Assembly: GCA_944470555.2 (NCBI GenBank)
Contig: OX104127.1
Span: forward strand, 90,234,708 to 90,298,707
Direction of reading: 5' to 3'
DNA: 64,000 nucleotides
Source of the DNA: Heterobilharzia americana
Taxonomy: Eukaryota; Platyhelminthes; Trematoda; Strigeidida; Schistosomatidae
Positions 35,851 to 47,544 of this stretch are shown here, piece after piece. The notes under the pieces were generated by a model. That model was given only the letters and a program-made list of their open reading frames with translations. It did no database searches and had not been told where the DNA came from. A program made the position numbers and the translations under genes. How positions within the stretch are numbered: the stretch's first letter is position 1; each line of letters opens with the position of its first letter.

Positions 35851-37899
35851 ACTGTCTTTAATTGCTATCATCAACATCTTAATACTAAGCCCCGGTACGA
35901 ACGATTGTTGACAAAGGAGCATAGAAAGTCAACACTGGTAGAGCAATTCAGCCATGTATGGCAACTGGAAATTACAAGTATCATTTAGAAAGTTATTTTG
36001 TTTTTTTAACGGTTCTGAAAAAGTGAAACGAGCGAATAACGGAGCGATTTTCCAACATTAAATAATTAATAACATATAAGTGGAGTAGCCTGATATGTTG
36101 TCAAGAAAATGTTTCACTAGTTGAATCGGGTAGTCTTTTCGAAGTTGGGATGTAATGAATAAAACCACTTCAACTAAACTCGTACAATCTATTTTGTTAG
36201 CCAGAAATATTTCTGTCGAAATGGAATACTATGTTGTGGCATCCGTTTACAGAGAAGGTCGACTAGAACGAAGTAGGAATTTGCTAAATGTAATAAGCGT
36301 GTAAATTCCTCCTGGAAAATAAGAAGATTTAAGGAAAATGTGCGTTGACGGGAAGATATCTTCACACAAAAGAGGTTATTTCAATAGTAAATCGTCACTT
36401 TGTCCGCCGGGTGGAGAAAATCAGTAACACTACCAAGTTTTTAAACTAATATTAGCTGTGAAAAAAGGCTGAAGATAACAATTCGTTTTGGAAAATACTC
36501 ACTGTTTTCTACTAATTTCTTCTCGATATTGACCACTGTCTATACAGAGGACAGTAAGAATCTGAGGATATTTGTAAATCTAGGTTGTATCCTAGACAAC
36601 ATCATCAGCACTAACTTCAGTATAAAAAGAGCTGTCAGTATCTCTCCGTCAGTGTTTTAGCAGCTTGCCTAGACAAAGCTGTCTATAATTGGTTGTTTCC
36701 TTTGATTGTTGTGTCGTTGACTGTATAGATGTTCCTGTTGGCTGTCCCCCTGCTTGACTTCTGACCTTTCTGTCGTTTATCATTCCTCTCATTGGTTGAT
36801 AGATTGGGTCTATGTCTATACGTCTGTTGATTACTGACTGACTGACCTGAATGCCAAACTTCTAGTGCTGATGATGTCGTCTAGAAGGACGATGAAAGCT
36901 TCACGATTAAACAACCAAGCTCAGAGAACACAATACAACCAAGATCATCCACCTGATCTACAAATATTCTCCACTATTTTGACATTTGCAAATCTTTTAG
37001 CTAGAATACTGATAAGATACATTGTGATATCGGAATGCCAGTGATGCCACCTACCTTTCTGTCTTCATTTTTTATACAGTATTGCTAGTGGAACAATTAA
37101 TTTTGATCTTATTAGAAAGACACTAAATGGTTAGGGAACGATGAAGTTTATCTGACGCTCTTTTAGTTAGTCTGTAGCACAGGAAAGCAAATGAATTTAT
37201 GTAGATTAAGTTAAGGCATAAACTTAAATAGGGAAATTTTATTTCGAGGTTGTTTGATTAGTGATGCATATTAGTAAAATCCACCATCAATGTTTCATTC
37301 CGTTTCATTTTTCTTGGAAATATCTCTGTCTACCTTATTGCACGTCAATGTAAATGGAGAGTCTGAAACATTATGAAATAGAGTACCCTGTATAACTAGC
37401 GACCAAAAATTCTCAAACTGGAATTAAAAGCATTATTTGTTATCCATATAAAAAGACTGTGTACTATCAAAGACCGATTAATTTCCTTTGGTAAATTAAA
37501 CAAGTGAATGTAACAAGTATGTATTAAAAACAAGAAGAGATGAAGTTAAAGTGAATATTCCTTTAATACACGTATAGATGAAAAAAAGTATTTAACTGTT
37601 ACTTATGTATACCAACAAACTGTCGAGCGGTACGAAATAAAGAGAGGATTATTTAAACTATCTATCGCCTACACGATGACAAGGTGAATATTTTATGAAA
37701 GAAAGACGAAGAGTGAACAGTGAAAAGTGAATTTTTCAGAAGTGTAGATTTTTTAAGGTGTTGAATCCAATACAACAACAGCTTGATATCGTTTTGTTCA
37801 CTTTACAAGCGTCATCACTACTGCACAAACTACAGTCTAGAGAAGTTAGATAACGCGAAATGAAGGTTTGAATTAGGTAACGAGCAAACCTTTAGCTGA
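35851..37899. other. Stretch with unknown repeats, no gene
   Basis: Holds a 22-base inverted repeat (36592-36613 and 36863-36884) and a dispersed repeat (36896-36948). Otherwise it is AT-rich with frequent stops and nothing recognised. Confidence 0.5.
36592..36948. repeat. Unclassified repeat with inner inverted repeat
   Basis: CTAGACAACATCATCAGCAC (36592 on) and its complement TAGTGCTGATGATGTCGTCT (36863 on) pair over 22 bases with one mismatch. Directly right of it is the dispersed repeat shared with 30967-31020. It may be an LTR or PLE end, but the family is not recognised. Confidence 0.6.
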
Positions 37900-38980
37900 T
37901 GTTTTGGAATTAAAATTTTTAGACGGACGTGTTACATATTATAATGTTAATGTACAAATTGCTAACGCATAAGCTTGTCCAGTGGCTAATGGAATTATTG
38001 GATCGCACTAAGAAGCGATTCTCTCAGTATTTCTTGAAAAAACATTTGCAGTAATCAAATGCCTTGATGATGTCAACATAAAAAGTAAATTTATGTGTTC
38101 CTTTGACGTTAACTCATCATTCAGCAATGTCCCTTTGGTCTATACACCTAACATTTCATGTGGTTATATTTCTGTGCATAATTTTTCAATACTCATTTCT
38201 TTGGATAACTTAAAAAAGCATCTATTTTTATGTGCCAGTAATACTAAATTCATACTCAAGATCGGACATTTCCTCCAGGTTGATGGAGTTGCCATGGGAA
38301 GTCCGAAAGAGGAACACTGACTGAAATGCTGTTGAAAAATAACGATCCATCAAATTTTTTAGGTAGCACAAAATAACCACAGTGCCAAAACCAGCTCTTG
38401 GCCTTGTCCCAAAGAAAGATGCTTTTATCAGTCTTCTGTACAAAGGTGACCTTCATAACGGAATCATTAAGCAGAGACTAAACGCTGCTGTTGTAAGGAC
38501 TTACTATGTGGCTAGGGTTCTATCATTAGAAACCGCCAAGCCCGTATATTCTCCCAAACCCTTACAGCATGTGGATGACCTTGTCACATCCCAGCGCTTC
38601 TACCACTTCAAATGTTAATGTAGTGACACAGACATGGGGAAGACTCATATATTAATGCAAGTAAGGGCCTTCGGACATATTTCAAAGTAACTTCAGAAGC
38701 AAATTAAATCACCTGAACCTATAAAGCTTGGCAGCAGACGTTCAAATTCTTCGATCGCGAAAAACGTCGTCGAGATAAGTCAAAGGATTGACATGGCTAC
38801 CTCATTTAAACCTATTTACAAAGTGTGTAGAGGACGGATCCTTAAATCTGTCAAAGCCTTACCTATTAGGAAGTGTAAACCACCTTTGAGTGGTATCACA
38901 TAAAATCTCTCTTGGTGAATTCAACTATGGTAACCAGGTTCATTGTACTATTGTTTTCGTTCTACTGATTTTCATTGTTA
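37900..38980 (+). mobile_element. Penelope-like element P10: RT to GIY-YIG remnant
   Basis: Three frames carry the blocks in order. CSFDVNSSFSNVPL (38094-38135) is the first RT aspartate block, and ILKIGHFLQVDGVAMGSP (38251-38304) is the next. The palm and YVDD are then missing. After a deletion, LLYKGDLHNGIIKQRLNAAV and RTYYVARVLSLETAKPV (38436-38540) form the connector. Last, FKCKCSDTDMGKTHI with LMQVRAFGHISK (38607-38690) corresponds to GIY-YIG. The deletion between AMGSP and the connector removes the catalytic centre. Dead copy. Confidence 0.82.
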
Positions 38981-39434
38981 TTTGACCTTTAACTCAGTCT
39001 TCCTACTTGACCTGTTTTCACTTTTTTTTCACTGCTTACCTTCATGAATTTTGATATAAATGCCTATGACCACTACGTGTTTGATCAGATAGTTTGAAAT
39101 ATGTTGCGCAAATACATTACAAAATTGAGTCAATTTTCGTCTTCTTATTGTTTTGTCGGAGTTTATAAAGAAAACTAATCGTTATACAAAAATATGTTTT
39201 CTTTCATCTGTATCATCAAGGGTTTGAAAGCTTTGTAGTTGGCATTATTTCAGATGAAACACAGCCAATTTCATTTGATTAGTCAGTTCACTGACTTCAA
39301 AGTTTAAATATTATATGTGGAAAATTTAAGCTTTGCATTCCTTAACACAATCAACATGTTTTCTTAAATTTCGAAATAATATAAAATTGAAGTATATCTA
39401 GATTTACTATAGAATGGTTAGCAATGTCTGCAGC
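38981..39434. other. Stretch without recognised genes
   Basis: AT-rich. It may include the 3' trailer of P10 up to about 39110. Confidence 0.45.
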
Positions 39435-39615
39435 TTAACCGTGACCAGCAATGAAATCCAGGATGTACGTTTTGTTCTCTTTAGTAGTCATCACCGGGCA
39501 TACCTATACACCGATAAGTGACTATGTTGCCACTGAGACTTAAATCCAGCGCCTACCACTTCAAACACCGAAGAGTTATCCTTCAGGCCATTCAGGAACT
39601 CGAGCCACTTCTTGT
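39435..39615 (-). mobile_element. Type-1 hammerhead SINE (minus strand), decayed
   Basis: On the minus strand the A-box-like GGATAACTC and the GTTTGAAGTGGTAGGC region precede a hammerhead remnant with GUGAUGA and CAAAA, and cleavage triplet AUC before CUGGAUUUC. Two core changes make activity unlikely. Confidence 0.7.
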
Positions 39616-40485
39616 ATAATCGGAATCGGTTGTTATTTAATAATATTTGTTATAACCAAGGTCGAGGAATTTGCTTCTGTGTAACAACAGAAAGTCTTGA
39701 GTATCAATAAATAATAAACAAATTTACTTGAGGTGTGTCAAGATTTTTAACAATGGACGTGGAAAGTTGTAATTCAATTACGAAGTACATGGTATCTGAG
39801 ATAGAAACTGTTGTCGATTATAAAAATTATGTAAAAGTTTTTTGAAACTAAATAATCAAATAGTAGTGTTTGGTCGTTTTTAGAAAATGTAAGTTATAAA
39901 CATTTGTGAGGCCAATTGAACAAATTACTGCCATCGTAACTTGATGTGCGATGACATCAGATATCTTCTCAGTGTTGAAAAATATACTTTTTCAGTAGTA
40001 CATAAAATGTACATCTATCTGTTCTAAGGGATTACGATTTGCTATTCAGACGTCAGTTTTCTAAAATCGATATTATATTGATGACTTGTGGGTATCCTGA
40101 TGTTTCCTTGTTTTTTATTCGGCTGATGAAATTAAATTTTCTCCTCAGTATAATAGTGATATATATATATATATATATGACAGGATTTGGGTTACAGCAG
40201 TAAGGTTATCAAATATAAGACATGTTAAACTGTAATTTATGGAAGTCGCTTTTAATGGTGAACAAACATGTTATTTTTTAGAAGGACCACTACTCTCTGA
40301 CTATAAGTAGTGCTCCATCATTTCCAGTCAAATTGATTGACTTATAAGTTCAGTATGAACATATTTAAATGGTTAGGGATTTTTATTGAAAGTAAGAACC
40401 TTCAATAGTTATAAAATGAATACAAAAAAGGTATCAGTTAAGACATGAATTAAGAACTGGTATTCCAACGAAATGTCTACCTTCG
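39616..40485. other. AT-rich stretch with an (AT)n run
   Basis: An (AT)10 run occupies 40159-40178. No coding region or known element was seen. Confidence 0.5.
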
Positions 40486-42226
40486 ACGATTTTATTCTCA
40501 AAGCTGTACAATTGCAAATTTGTGTATTTCTTGACTTTAGGTGTTTGTGAGGATTAAGTGACTTTTTAAGTTATTATTTATCATGAACTGACATCAGTTG
40601 GAAGAAGTTCGGAAGTTGGAAATATGGACCATTAGATTCCAGCCCATTGACATGGTGGCCACGGAACCTTAAGGTCCTAAATTCGATCACCGGAGGGTGG
40701 GGTCATAGGTGCGCACCGCTGAGCAGTCCCATACTAAGACAAAACAGATGTCCGATGCTTCCAAGTCTCAAATGTCTCTTTAACTGATGTCAGTTCATGA
40801 TGAATACCAGCTTATGTATTTCTTTTGGGTTAGCATCGGACGGTCAAAAGTAGTTTATCAAGCATGTCAATGAAAATAGTGTGAATACATTAGCAGTCGT
40901 TAAAATCGAATGAATTGGGATGAATAGTGAAGATTAATCAGAATATGCCTTGAGTTGTGTAAAAATTACTAAGTTTGAATAGGAAGATTCGTACCATGAT
41001 ACAATATTTGCAAATTGAAGTATGATCACAAAAGAGGATAGGAAAAAGACTGAATAGTAAACTAACTAATGAGGGAACAGTTTTAAAAAGAAGGAGATGT
41101 CGTAAAAGGCTGAAAGCTAAGACCGTGAAAGGAGAAGGGGTTGAAAAGTCGTTTTTTTGCGTACAAAGTTCAGGTTTCTCTATATGGATGGTGAGGGAAT
41201 CGGGGATGTAGAGAATATAAAGACAGTCTCTGGAAGGTTTCTTTTCACTTTATAGGTGATTTTTAATTCGGAGGTTCATGAGATAGAGTGATCATTGTTA
41301 ATGGTGTTCACTTATGCTAAGTCTCATTGATTTGTTGTCACTTCTTTAGATAGTGCTCTCAAACCTTTTTGGATAATAGTCGCATGAACCATGGCTTCAC
41401 AAGAGTAAGTGAACTGATATACACGCATAGAAGTAGTTAATTAAGAAATTTTGTCCTACGAGTTTTTACAAATCATTGGGTGACAACAGAATACTTGTCT
41501 CAGCGTTGCTGCAAAAATGTTCTCCTTAAAGAGTTTGAAATCCTCCTTTTTATAGTACCAGTGGGAGAATCAGCTTTGAAATTTAAGAGTACCTTATGTG
41601 AAGTTTCGGCCTGATATTTTTGTCTGTGAATCGTAGCGAAAATCCATTTTTCAAATCAGTTTGTTCTCTAGAACAGAAGTTTTCTTCTTCTAACATATTG
41701 GGACTGCAAATGCATCTGATGTGATTGGCAAAAGATACGATAGGATTCCGTTTACTACTCATAGATATCCAGCTATGAAATTTCGTCAGTTGATCAGTCC
41801 ATAATGGTTTCCTGTGAATTGATCTTCTTAACATTCCATTAGCTGCTGTTGTCAGCTCAATATCAAAAAAACGGATTTTAGATCAGTTTTCTACCTTAAG
41901 AGTGACTCCAACTGCTGAATGGGAGCTATTGAATATCTTTAGAATGTGATTCAAATTACATGTATCTATGTATCTTGCATACAGTTGAAAACCTTCGGTC
42001 ATTGATTTCAACGGTTAGTTCTCCAAACTGGTCAATACCAGATATATTCTTATTTATCTTTACTATTCATCCCAATTCATTCAATTTTAATGACTACTCA
42101 TGTATTGATACCATTTTTATTGAGATACTCGATAAACTACTTTTGACTATCGGATGCTAACACAAGAGAAAAATATAAACTTGGAAAAGTACAGCTTTGA
42201 GAATGAAATCGCTGAAGAGTGATTCT
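40486..42226 (-). mobile_element. Penelope-like element P11 with inverted terminal repeats
   Basis: The body read right to left gives an RT C-terminal block at 41834-41583: RRSIHRKPLWTDQLTKFHSW, NPIVSFANHIRCICSPN and NGFSLRFTDKNIRPK. This is the usual PLE order of IYRKPTW..Q..HF.S and RFI.KNI. The connector follows to about 41480. The left end (about 40486-40546, with CGATTTTATTCTCAAAGCTG) and the right end (about 42166-42226, with the complement) are inverted repeats of one another and resemble the left end of P12. A type-2 SINE lies at 40573-40815. Many stops. Confidence 0.78.
40573..40815 (+). mobile_element. Type-2 hammerhead SINE with 20-base terminal inverted repeats
   Basis: ATCATGAACTGACATCAGTT at 40580-40599 is an exact reverse complement of 40782-40801. 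Between them are a decayed A-box region, a B-box-like AATTCGATCACC (about 40680), and a hammerhead region (40710-40765) with CUGAGCA and CAAAA, so the ribozyme is dead. The same terminal motif occurs at the other type-2 loci. Confidence 0.82.
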
Positions 42227-42504
42227 GAGCTGAAATACTTTTTTGTTCTTCATAAAATGAATGTTTTGTATGAAGCAGATAAGTTAAAGTAAGCTTCATA
42301 ACTGAGAACTAGGATAAAGATGAATTTTTACAATTTTTGAATTCATTCATTCCATGAGACATTTTTTGCAAAATCGTTGACTTTTGGATGAGACTCTTTT
42401 AAATTGAGAATTTGCAAATAATGTCATCATCTGGTGAAAATGCAAACTAAGTTTGCCTTGTTTTCACACTTGTTATTTCCTGTTGCTATATAGTTTCGAA
42501 TTGC
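42227..42504. other. AT-rich spacer
   Basis: Nothing recognised. Confidence 0.4.
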
Positions 42505-42870
42505 TCAACCCCTGTTAGTAAATGGGCTGCTATGCGAATGCCTTGATACTGCCGGATATCTATGACGTTATATTCATCTTAGTGACTAGCTATGGAGTCC
42601 AGGATGTACGCTCCGTCCTACTGAATGATGTTGTTCCACGGGGAAGGACAAATATAAAAACAGCAAGTGATGTCCGCTGAATAGGTGGTGGGTATCATGC
42701 GCCCGTAGCTTAGTGGATAACATTTTGTTGTCTAAAGCGATGGGTACTGGGTTTAGGTCTAAGTGTGAACAACATCAATCACTGGGTGCAAGTACATGCA
42801 GCTGAAGAGTATGAAAAAAGACGAAGCACACGTTTCGGACTTCATAGAATTTCAATCTGTACTAGCCTAG
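42505..42870. mobile_element. Type-1 hammerhead SINE, inverted pair
   Basis: The minus half (42505-42650) has the tail and a shrunken hammerhead (GGAGTCCAGGATGTACG then CCGTCCTACTGA). The plus half (about 42695-42870) has the A box GTAGCTTAGTGGATAAC, a B box remnant GGGTTTAGGTC, and a hammerhead with CUGAAGA intact but GAAG instead of GAAA. Confidence 0.78.
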
Positions 42871-42947
42871 ATTGATGAAGGGATTTAAGGTGCATTGAGG
42901 CCTCATGATGATATATATGAATTATTATTATTATTTTAGTCCCTTGG

Positions 42948-43753
42948 GTTCCTAATGGAACATAGGGATTCAGTAGCACGTCTCAATTACAAGCTCTTCT
43001 CTGAAATCTTTTGAACCTGGCTACACGACAGCTCACAAGCTCTCACTTCCTCCTTGCATGATCTCCTCAATGTCACCCTCACCTCCGACGCCCTACTAGT
43101 CACTTCCCATGGGGATCCCACTCAAGGACCTGACCTGGTGCGTGATGTCCCCAGTCGGCCTTCTCAGTGTATGCCCAATCCAATCCATCTCCACTTCCTT
43201 CTGCATATTGATTGAGCTATGGGTTCTTGGTTGGTTTGTTGCCAGAGTTCCTTATTGCTTGTTCTTACTATTCTTGCCATCTGATCTTCAGTAACGAGCC
43301 ATTGTAGACAGCTGTTGATGAATGTCTGTAGTTTGTTGGAAATCCCTTTCGTGACGCACAAAGTCTCTGAGCCATACAGAAGCACTGACTAACACACTGG
43401 TGTTGAAAATCCGGATCTTGTTCTTTGTGCTGAGTGCAGTGCAGAAGATCTCCACACTGTTTTCAGGTTAATCAACGCCTGTCTTGCTTTTCCAATTCTG
43501 ACTCTGACATCCTCATCTGTGCCTGTACCGCCTGTAATTGAAACGATGCTGCCTTGCCTAGATAGGTGAAAAAGACTACTTCCTTTAAGATTCTCCCGTT
43601 GATGGTGATTGGAGTTTGTTGTTGTTGTTGGTGCGGTATCTTTATCACTTCTGTCTTCTCTATATTCACCTGAAGTCCCGTCTTCGCTGCCTCTTCTGTC
43701 AACTTGTTAGTTTTCGCCTGCACATCTTCAAGTTTATGTGACACCAGGCACAA
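42948..43753 (-). mobile_element. RTE-type LINE copy E, 5'-truncated RT C-terminus
   Basis: Reading right to left, 43753-43472 gives KLEDVQAKTNKLTEEAAKTG, LQVNIEKTEVIKIP, a Gln run from a trinucleotide array, ITINGRILKEVVFFTYLGKA. 43385-43164 then gives LLYGSETLCVTKGI, NKLQTFINSCLQWL and QEPIAQSICRRKWRWIGLGI. These are the thumb and C-terminal blocks of RTE/SR2-like reverse transcriptases, and this is the best preserved stretch of that domain here. The element ends at about 42948 next to an ATT-rich tail (42919-42934). A 5' truncation at 43753 removed everything upstream. Confidence 0.88.
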
Positions 43754-44489
43754 GTGATATATATGAATTGGTATCCATTAACTGTGTACATAGATTACTA
43801 TTCGTACGAATTCGAGGGCAATCATAGTTTCACTGAATGTCGCATTCAGACAATGCGTAACTAGGAAAGTAGCGCAAGTAGTTTTTATCCCGTTGATTAA
43901 AGAAATACTATAAGATCTCAATACACCTTGTCAAACTGTTACTGTGGGTCATATTGTTGTACATTTTTGTTTGCTTTTCTTGGTGAAATTCAACATATTT
44001 TTATTGTTCTTTAGGTAAATTCGAATACTTTACAGTTTGAAATTATTTATTAAAGCTCGAATTGTCGAAATAAAATGGTGTGCATTCAGCCGCAATGTTA
44101 ATTAAATCATGTCATATTCTCATAGGATTCATGAAACTGAATAAGTTGTTTTTCTCCAGGAGAAAAAGAGTCTTGACGGGTGTCGTAATAAGAAAAAAAG
44201 TGTCTAAGAGTCTTAACTTTCGGAGTTTGCAAGTTTTAAGTGTCCGGACTTAAGGTGTATGAATTCATTGTCGACATATCTGAATATTTGGTTGCTGCTA
44301 ATCTGCCTTCCATAACTGTGATAGATATTAGTAGTCAATCACACTTTCACTACTCCTAAACATTGTCATTTTGAATTCCTTCTATTGGTATGGAAATGTA
44401 ATTCAATATTTTAGGACGGGAATCAACTGATTAAGTGAAGTATGATTATAGTTTGAGGCTTATGTGGATTTTATATTTAAGAGAACATT
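43754..44489. other. Stretch without recognised genes
   Basis: No domain-bearing frames or repeat motifs were recognised. Confidence 0.5.
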
Positions 44490-44664
44490 AATCATAGACT
44501 GACGTCAGTTGGAAAGCTATTGAAAGCTTAGGAGTACTAGGTAGATGTTTTGTCCTAGCATGTGACTCCTCAGTAGTACGTATTCACGAACGCACCTGGA
44601 AGTGGACCGAAGATCTTCAGATTTCGAACAGAACGAGTTGAACATGCAGCCACTAAAATCGGAG
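44490..44664 (-). mobile_element. Type-2 hammerhead SINE fragment (minus strand)
   Basis: Begins with the terminal motif ATAGACTGACGTCAGTTGG. On the minus strand a hammerhead remnant reads CUGAGGA, GUC, CAUGCUA, GGAC, CAAAA. The promoter part is decayed. The first core box and stem II are kept; the GAAA box is broken. Confidence 0.72.
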
Positions 44665-45661
44665 TTCAGTGGTCCTTAGTTTATTTCTGCTATGAATTTG
44701 CGATATATCTCAACTATATATCAAGGCCACCAGTTGACATCCATTTCACTTCCAACTGACTGACCCAAGAGATCATAACTTTTTATTAGAACTTCATGAT
44801 AACCATCCCAAAGATTACCATCTGATGCAACTGTCTGGGTCATAATGAGTCTACCTAAAGTGACCGATATTCAAGGCTGATCAGTATCCCGACAGTATAA
44901 CTATCTTTAGGACTTGAACTTTTCTTCTTAGAATGTTCAGTGTTGTTATGATCATTATTTCCAGTAATGGTTCACTGAGAAGGCCATGCTAAGACTACAG
45001 TCAACATTTCTGTCCAAGAATATTCTGCCTATGAGATCAATACATAGTGTAAATATTTAAAATGTAACAGTAAGTTTTCAAAGAAATGAAATATTGATAC
45101 ATGAAACCTTTTTAAGTAAACAATCATACTCCGCTTCCTGAAGAATTTCGTATAGATCGAGCTGATAAGTTACTTATCTTCCAGTCACCTATTATTTGTA
45201 TTATCATGCTCTAGATATATTAATTTATATTTGAATGAAGAGATGTATAAATAATTGACAGACTATAACCTATGGACAAGAAAGCGTCACTATGTTGGTT
45301 ACCTTTCAGATTACTACGTGTTCTGCAACAGCCACGTTACTTAGTGTTTATTCAGAGGGTGTTACAATTGCAGCTTAATGTCGAAAATGATATCATTGCT
45401 GGGATTTGAACGATTGTCTACAGGAGTGAATGGTTTACCAGTCAAGTTGTTTGTAATCATTTACCAAGGCTGGATAAATCCTAAAATCTCAAAAACATAG
45501 AATTTTTATACACTTGTATGGAATTCAACAGTTCTCATGATTTTCGACAGATACTTTTAGTCGCTAGGCATTTTTTCGCTATCACTTCAGTTTTTATGCC
45601 TAGTTTTTCTCTTATTTTGTCTATGATTGAAATTTTTTCATAAATATTAGATGAAAAGCAA
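44665..45661. other. Stretch without recognised genes
   Basis: Nothing supported on either strand. Confidence 0.5.
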
Positions 45662-45719
45662 ACGTAATGTAGTGTCTGCATTCAGGAAAGAGGATAATAT
45701 ATCTGAGGGTGAGTAGAAA
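45662..45719 (+). other. Possible small exon, weak
   Basis: The segment after ATATTAG (45661) is open for MKSKRNVVSAFRKEDNISE and ends at a strong donor-like GGTGAGTAG (from 45718-45720). There is no recognisable domain and no conservation evidence, so this is a suggestion only. Confidence 0.15.
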
Positions 45720-47544
45720 ATATGTAATGACTGTCAGTAACAACTGATAAGTAAAATTTAATTATGATGTATGATTTATCATTTATTGTTAAGTAGGTTT
45801 CCATTGACGCAGGAAAATTTGTAATTATTTTGTTTTAGAAAAAAAAATTATTATCGATGAATATAGTGAAAAATCGATCTGTTCACTTTGATTCAATGCC
45901 AATTCCAATGAATTTTATTATCAATAAATCAATGTCTAGAAATGAAAAACAAAAGAGGCCAAAACTGACTCTTGCCAGCTTGAAATCAGATATATATCTT
46001 TTAAGTATTGATGAGAATCACTCATTCCTGTAACCATGCTCTTTAGAAAGAAATCTTGAAGACTGTACATTACTATTCACAGAAAGAAATTAGATTGGAC
46101 AACTATAGAAGTAAGACCTTCAGTTTATTCATGAAGAAGAAGACTGATAAGCCCATCTGTTAACTAAATTCTCTGGGATAGAATTCTTGTCCAATTTTGA
46201 TTCAAACGTAAGACGGTGGTGATTTAATTTGAAGTAAACTATAGATTGGGATAAAACTAAGGACACCACAAGTTGCTTTACACTTTTGACTATCAGTTTC
46301 AACCGTGTAGAGGAATATGGACTTACCATTTGAGTTTCACATGAAAAAAGGATTCAGAGGTCGAAGATTTCAGGCGAAATGACTATCATTCCGTCTCCCT
46401 AGTGCAAACGCATCCATACTTTATCTTCATGTTAGTTATGGCGCTGGATTTTATTACAGCCTACTCACACTGTTTTTTATTGCCTTGTTTTCTTATTTCA
46501 CTATAGTTCATTTTTGTATCCTCTACCTGGATTTGTTGGTATGAGGTGTGGCAATTGAGACCGATACGCGAATTATTCCAAGTCACTAACCGACTGATTC
46601 ACTTCTGGTTACATAGCCAAACTTCTACTGATGAGCCAACGATGCAGAATTGCTAAACAGTTTTCAATTTTACATCAGTCACTTGTCTTTGTCTACTAGT
46701 TTTCTTATACATATAAAGTTTAAGTGTATGAAATGATTTTCGACATTAGATCTACTTTCAAAGTTTTGACTTTTTTTCAGAAAAGGCTAGGAGAAAAATG
46801 GAACTGCTATAATGTCAGTCAGTTGAGTCACGAACATGTCAATAAAATTAAGATTTTTGAGCAGTTAATTTAAAAATCACTAAAAAGAAAGTAGTTTATA
46901 TGAGAGATGGTAAAATGGGAAGTTAAGATATGATATATTATCCAAAAAAATAATTTATTTTAGCTATCAAGTTTTATCATTTCCTAAAAGCATATACAGA
47001 AGCTGAAACATGAAAAATAAGCAAAAGAAATCAGTTTCTAGTGGTTTGTGCTTTAATTTATTTGCCAAATGTTTTAAAAATAACCTTTGTTTTTAACATA
47101 ATCTTTGTTTTAAACGATAGTTAAAAAATATATCGTTAAACTTCTGCTAACACTAACGCAAAGGAACAGATGCTTCAGTGAATTTTTAGTAAATTTGTGA
47201 TGAGTTGACGCCTTGAATATCGGGCTTATCGTGCATTTGCAAGCATATACCCATACATACGAACATTCGTCTATTGTAACGACAAAATGTAAAACATTTA
47301 GTGTACGAAAGATATTGCCATACTGGTTGATACATTCCATCGGACCTTACTTCTATTCTAGTTTGGAGAAAAGACTACCTGATGTTTAGAATTTAAAAAT
47401 TGAGATAATAAGCTTCATAGCCTAATTCTTATCTTCCTAATCCATAGTTATGTAGCTTCTTAATACATTTTTCATCCTCATATTAGTGTAAGACTGAGTG
47501 GTTAGCATTTTTGATTGTATTTTCTTCATTAATTTGTCTTTTAG
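45720..47544. other. AT-rich stretch without recognised genes
   Basis: A strong acceptor-like tract ends at 46781 (GACTTTTTTTCAG) and is followed by about 30 open codons to a stop near 46874. This could be a terminal exon, but nothing else supports it. No element motifs. Confidence 0.4.
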
